Below are positions 63,209-64,000 of a DNA stretch of 64,000 nt, in pieces. The stretch is from contig NZ_VOLT01000005.1 in NCBI RefSeq assembly GCF_007954275.1, positions 62,001 to 126,000 on the forward strand, written 5' to 3'. A model generated the notes under the pieces. It saw only the letters and a program-made list of their open reading frames with translations. It did not search any database and was not told the DNA's origin. Numbering within the stretch: the stretch's first letter is position 1; the number at the start of each line of letters is the position of its first letter. The stretch is from Colwellia demingiae (GTDB taxonomy: Bacteria > Pseudomonadota > Gammaproteobacteria > Enterobacterales > Alteromonadaceae). The position numbers and the translations under genes were made by a program.

Positions 63209-64000
63209 ATGACAACAAACCAATTAAACCCTAATTCTACCGAAGAAAAGCTGATCTGGTTTGGGTTAACGTTAACCTACCCATTCTTCGCTTTTGGTGG
63301 TCTTTATATTATGGGTTCAGTATTAGGTTGGATGATATTTGCAGTGGTTTTATTACGCTGGTATGTCAATGGTAAAGACAAGTTCTCAGCTATCCCTGCC
63401 ATCGTTTGGTTATGGGTAATTGGTGGTCTGTTTATGTTATTAGCCTTACTGATTGGGCATTCAAATTGGGATTTAGGTTTGGCGAAAACAATTAAATCAT
63501 CTATTGGCTGGGCAAAAGGTTGGGCCCTTATGCCCCTATTTTTATTTATTGGTGCCTTTGTTGATATAAAACCGCAATTAATCGTTAGAGCCGTATGCAT
63601 AGTTTCATTTCATTCATTAATTTTTGGACTTGTCACCATGGCTCTTTATATGGCTGGTGTTCATGGCGACTTATTTGTTTCACCTTTAAAAGTTATTGGT
63701 GGCCCTGGCGAAACCTTTTTTACCGTGAGTTTCTTCGGATTAAACCCTGAAACAGGTGCTGGACGATGGAGATTTTTTACCCCTTGGGCGCCAGCTGCAG
63801 GTTTTATGGCCTGTATATTTTTAATTTTCACTTGCCAAGAAAAAGATTCTTTTTGGAGAAGTACTGGTTTATTAGGCAGCTTTGTTATGTCTTTGTTGTC
63901 TCAATCACGTGCTGGCTGGGTTATTTATATCGCCTTAACTCCATTATGTTTCTTACATAAGCATTTTAAAAATCCAATGCTGTTAGTCCTTATTGGGTTA
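63209..64000 (+). CDS. O-antigen ligase/polymerase-like membrane protein (3' end cut)
   Basis: A frame open from ATG 63209 to the window end: 264 codons, no stop. It begins MTTNQLNPNSTEEKLIW and then has many hydrophobic helices (YPFFAFGGLYIMGSVLGWMIF, VWLWVIGGLFMLLALLI). The segment SQSRAGWVIYIALTPL fits the conserved Arg-containing region of the Wzy/WaaL O-antigen ligase family, and RWRFFTPWAPAAGFM precedes it. It probably polymerises the repeat unit in the periplasm. Its position directly after the export and chain-length genes supports this. The rest lies beyond the window. Confidence 0.82.
   Translation, partial: MTTNQLNPNSTEEKLIWFGLTLTYPFFAFGGLYIMGSVLGWMIFAVVLLRWYVNGKDKFSAIPAIVWLWVIGGLFMLLALLIGHSNWDLGLAKTIKSSIGWAKGWALMPLFLFIGAFVDIKPQLIVRAVCIVSFHSLIFGLVTMALYMAGVHGDLFVSPLKVIGGPGETFFTVSFFGLNPETGAGRWRFFTPWAPAAGFMACIFLIFTCQEKDSFWRSTGLLGSFVMSLLSQSRAGWVIYIALTPLCFLHKHFKNPMLLVLIGL

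Noticed and set aside
63304..63600. 98-codon minus-strand open frame near the right edge
   Set aside because: Antisense to the polymerase gene, whose plus-strand frame is open to the window end and rich in membrane helices.

Overview
The window is chromosomal DNA from an AT-rich, marine, probably cold-adapted gammaproteobacterium of the Alteromonadales. Gene order and protein sequence point to Colwellia or a close relative: hda next to DUF2066 and purMN, alaA next to yfbR, ilvI-ilvH, gltX near tRNA-Val, glnS. This assignment is inference from gene content; no rRNA marker is present.

Layout. 1-7.8 kb: end of an ArsC-family gene, a DUF2069 membrane protein, a putative zinc-protease lipoprotein, hda, DUF2066, purM, purN and a DUF3108 protein. 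7.8-12.7 kb: an accessory patch with a long palindrome, a MITE-like element, an SOS-controlled sulA, a truncated copy of a DUF885 peptidase gene, a small membrane protein resembling phage abortive-infection proteins, and the intact DUF885 gene. 12.9-20 kb: housekeeping genes (ygiQ, ABC-F ybiT, rlmJ, a GltB-like FMN oxidoreductase). 20.6-27.2 kb: a self-contained secretion/adhesion locus. It has a FapF-like outer-membrane barrel with an N-terminal coiled coil, a C39-type (FapD-like) peptidase, two small secreted proteins, a giant SDN-repeat secreted protein and an orphan OmpR-type regulator. I read it as a divergent relative of the Fap functional-amyloid system and the best candidate for an undescribed system here. 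27.5-31.2 kb: DEAD-box helicase, gltX and three tandem tRNA-Val genes in 183-bp repeat units. 31.3-35.7 kb: a three-gene envelope operon. 35.8-50.3 kb: small proteins, proS, alaA, yfbR, a DUF4136 lipoprotein, ilvIH behind a leader-peptide attenuator, an outer-membrane barrel, a lytic transglycosylase with two solute-binding domains, and glnS.

50.5-64 kb is an exopolysaccharide locus. It contains a response regulator with a degenerate HD-GYP domain, a GT2 glycosyltransferase, a flippase, a sigma54-dependent response regulator, a DxD glycosyltransferase, a WecG/TagA-type transferase fused to a decayed priming-transferase domain, an intact priming sugar transferase, a Wza-like export lipoprotein, a Wzz-like chain-length protein, and the start of a polymerase/ligase cut by the window end. 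Three plus-strand units each have a sigma54-type -24/-12 promoter, with TTGCAAAAT-containing inverted repeats about 90-105 bp upstream; the regulator gene has a weaker version of the same arrangement. This suggests one sigma54 regulon driving synthesis, export and polymerisation.

Functions come from recognising families and motifs in the translated sequence; no database search was run.
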